A stretch of 7,656 nt of DNA from JAXGVG01 sp040773965 (lineage in GTDB: Bacteria; Pseudomonadota; Alphaproteobacteria; UBA9219). The notes below the pieces were generated by a model. That model was not told where the DNA came from. It ran no database searches and saw only the letters and a list, made by a program, of their open reading frames with translations. The stretch spans positions 1-7,656 of the forward strand of contig JAXGVG010000093.1 of assembly GCA_040773965.1 (NCBI GenBank), written 5' to 3'. The translations under genes and the position numbers were made by a program. The number at the start of each line of letters is the position of its first letter. The first letter of the stretch is position 1. Shown in pieces: positions 6,299 to 7,656 of this stretch.

Positions 6299-7372
6299 CT
6301 AATTCGGCACCGGCGTGCCAACGCTGTGGGCGGTGTCGAGCGGCACTTCCGGCGGCGGCCCGACAAAACGAAAATGTTTTGAGATGGCCGGGGGCCAAGG
6401 CATGGTCGCGCCATAAACGGATTTTCCTTTGCCAAGCGCGTTTTCAAAACTGATCACAAGCGGCCCTGGCGTAGTATCGACTATATATCCGCCATATGTT
6501 TGCAAGGCATGGGCAATGACCAGATCGGCCTCGTTAAACCCCATCCCCCGCATTTTTTCATCCGTTAAAGAAGGATCGAGTTGAAGTCTCGCGCCGTACG
6601 GTATCGAGATTTCCGTGTCCGTGGCTTTTCCATCTGTTCCCGTGGCCGGATATTGCATAATCGACCGCCGCGCCTTCCAACCCCGCACAAGATTTATCGG
6701 CCAATGAATGGCCAGCGCATGATCAATATGGCCGGATTTCATTTCATGGGGACGGATAAGCCCGCCGCAAAAACTTGCCCCGGCCGCAGGCCCAAGACTT
6801 GGCGTTGCCACAAATCCCTTTGAAGTTTCAAACGCTTTTTTAAGGGAAGACCACCCCGGCCCGGCAAGAGGGCTGAAGCCTCCCGTCGTGGCTGTAATGC
6901 CGTTTCGGGAAGCATCCGTCCCAATCTGCCAAAAACTGTAAAAACCCTCTTTGGCCGCATCGTATAAACATACTTTTCCGTCCGTATCGTTATGTTTGAT
7001 CCTGTAATAGACATAATCGATGAGGTTCTGATTCACGGGAACATCTCGCAGCGTCCATTCAACCTTAAATTTACCGGAAAGAAAAACGTCCGTTTTTTTG
7101 TCCGTCCGGCTATCGGCATATATGACGGCTGGCGTCCAAACGTTCCAGTTCATGTTGATGCTTCTGTTCGATGCAATAAAAGCCTGAACGGCTTTTTCCG
7201 AATATTGCATAACGGGAGAATCGCCGACAGGAACGTTCCACGGCGAGTCCGGGGCAAACCACCGTCCTTCAAACGGCGTTTGATCGCGCGCGGCCAAAGG
7301 ACCGCCCATCAAAAAAAAGGCCAACAGAAAAAGACTAAAAACCTTCTTCATAATCGTTGATTTCATAGGCAT
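6299..7372 (-). CDS. Secreted protein of unknown function, exosortase operon
   Basis: A 357-residue exported protein. Residues 1-28 form a signal peptide (a basic MKK region, a core FSLFLLAFFLMGG, and cleavage near LAA). The mature part has SPWN at 43-46, the segment CGGLIRPHEM ending near residue 211, HIDHALAI at 215-222, YPATGTDG at 241-248, and GARLQLDP followed by HALQTYGGYIVDTT at 288-301. From memory, this order resembles an uncharacterised family of bacterial secreted proteins with a GG.IR.E then HAL then ALQ.YG.Y.VD pattern. I know no assigned function. The mature part holds only two cysteines (135 and 202), which could form a disulfide. The C-terminus is Pro-rich and has no PEP-CTERM-like helix and basic tail. 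The start at 7372 is chosen because GAAGGG lies 5 nt upstream; ATG 7366 and 7351 are alternatives. It is first in the pair with the exosortase. Confidence 0.82.
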   Translation of the reverse strand: MPMKSTIMKKVFSLFLLAFFLMGGPLAARDQTPFEGRWFAPDSPWNVPVGDSPVMQYSEKAVQAFIASNRSINMNWNVWTPAVIYADSRTDKKTDVFLSGKFKVEWTLRDVPVNQNLIDYVYYRIKHNDTDGKVCLYDAAKEGFYSFWQIGTDASRNGITATTGGFSPLAGPGWSSLKKAFETSKGFVATPSLGPAAGASFCGGLIRPHEMKSGHIDHALAIHWPINLVRGWKARRSIMQYPATGTDGKATDTEISIPYGARLQLDPSLTDEKMRGMGFNEADLVIAHALQTYGGYIVDTTPGPLVISFENALGKGKSVYGATMPWPPAISKHFRFVGPPPEVPLDTAHSVGTPVPN

Positions 7373-7377
7373 ATCGG

Positions 7378-7383
7378 CCCTTC
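7378..7383 (-). promoter_or_regulatory. Shine-Dalgarno GAAGGG
   Basis: On the minus strand GAAGGG stands 5 nt before the ATG at 7372. It supports that start over the ATGs at 7366 and 7351 and over the longer open frame reaching 7621. Confidence 0.6.
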
Positions 7384-7417
7384 GACAAAACCAGTTGCGA
7401 AAAAAGCGCATCATACG

Positions 7418-7465
7418 GCATAACCTTGGGCTTCGCTTTATACGCTGAAAACGGTTATGCAACAA
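7418..7465 (-). promoter_or_regulatory. Putative promoter bracketed by an inverted repeat
   Basis: On the minus strand, TTGTTG (7460-7465) and TATAAA (7437-7442) are 17 nt apart, a plausible sigma-70 promoter for the secreted-protein/exosortase pair. A perfect 8-bp inverted repeat brackets it: GCATAACC at 7418-7425 and GGTTATGC at 7453-7460, 35 bp centre to centre. One arm abuts the -35 and the other lies just after the predicted start, as operator half-sites might. This is unproven. Confidence 0.35.
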
Positions 7466-7656
7466 TACGCCACATTTTTCCAGATATGTCTCGCTTTCTA
7501 TTGCGTGACAAGCTTTGGTTTTTCTTTCTCTCCCCTGCGGGCTATTGCTTACTTCCTGATATTCAGGTCGGCTTTTGCTGTCGCCGGTTTTCTTCAGATT
7601 CCAAGTATTGCGGGGATGCAATTCTTTCTTCCGGCGATCCTGTGTTTACTGCTTCC
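7466..7656. other. Remaining upstream region, no supported gene
   Basis: Together with the leader next to the 7372 start this makes 284 bases without a convincing gene. Open frames cross it on both strands. The minus-strand one extends the secreted protein to 7621 but would bury the signal peptide. The plus-strand one, from ATG 7486 to the window edge, is Cys- and Phe-rich and has no Shine-Dalgarno. I see no RNA gene or repeat here. Confidence 0.4.

Noticed and set aside
6299..6380. A possible PEP-CTERM-like tag at the C-terminus of the secreted protein
   Set aside because: The tail is Pro-rich but has no hydrophobic helix and no terminal Arg cluster, both required for an exosortase sorting signal.
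7451..7475. A sigma-54-like element on the minus strand (TGGC followed by TTGCAT) upstream of the exosortase pair
   Set aside because: The GG and GC are separated by 9 nt, while sigma-54 needs 10 almost without exception. It is tempting because some exosortase systems use sigma-54, but the spacing fails.
7373..7621. An N-terminal extension of 83 residues to the secreted protein
   Set aside because: It would place the signal peptide in mid-protein. A good GAAGGG site precedes ATG 7372 and the extension looks non-coding.
7486..7656. A plus-strand frame beginning MSRFLLRD and running off the window edge
   Set aside because: It has no Shine-Dalgarno, unusual Cys/Phe content and no recognisable motif. 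57 open codons are not enough evidence.

Overview
The window looks like chromosomal DNA of an alphaproteobacterium. The evidence is the gene content and order: a TrmN6-type methyltransferase divergent from a long-chain polyprenyl diphosphate synthase, a DUF3108 periplasmic protein behind the methyltransferase, and a XrtD-type exosortase fused to EpsI. The taxonomic call is inference from gene families, not from a marker gene. Sampled rows of the housekeeping genes run at roughly 47-67% GC. One gene in the middle is far more AT-rich.

Layout, left to right. A phosphoglycolate phosphatase-like HAD hydrolase (gph, +) ends tail to tail with a small membrane protein (-). That protein is an internal duplication of one roughly 44-residue two-helix unit. 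Next come a DUF3108 secreted protein and a TrmN6-like methyltransferase, both on the minus strand and probably one operon. An AT-rich gap of 75 bp separates the methyltransferase from the divergent ispB-type polyprenyl diphosphate synthase (+), which makes the isoprenoid tail of ubiquinone. A tRNA-Pro(CGG) follows. Directly downstream lies a GNAT acetyltransferase gene at about 36% GC, whose last codons run into the 3' end of the convergent exosortase gene.

The right third is a minus-strand pair. A signal-peptide-bearing secreted protein of unknown function lies 16 nt upstream of the exosortase-EpsI fusion, so the two are almost certainly co-transcribed. The upstream leader of this pair carries a plausible sigma-70 promoter bracketed by a perfect 8-bp inverted repeat.

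The genes fall into ordinary maintenance functions (gph, ispB, methyltransferase, tRNA-Pro) and two less ordinary parts. One is the exosortase pair, a protein-sorting enzyme cotranscribed with an exported protein that lacks a recognisable sorting tag. The other is a likely foreign acetyltransferase at a tRNA 3' end. I see no CRISPR array, transposase, integrase or rRNA. The most novel-looking items are the duplicated membrane protein and the secreted protein paired with the exosortase.
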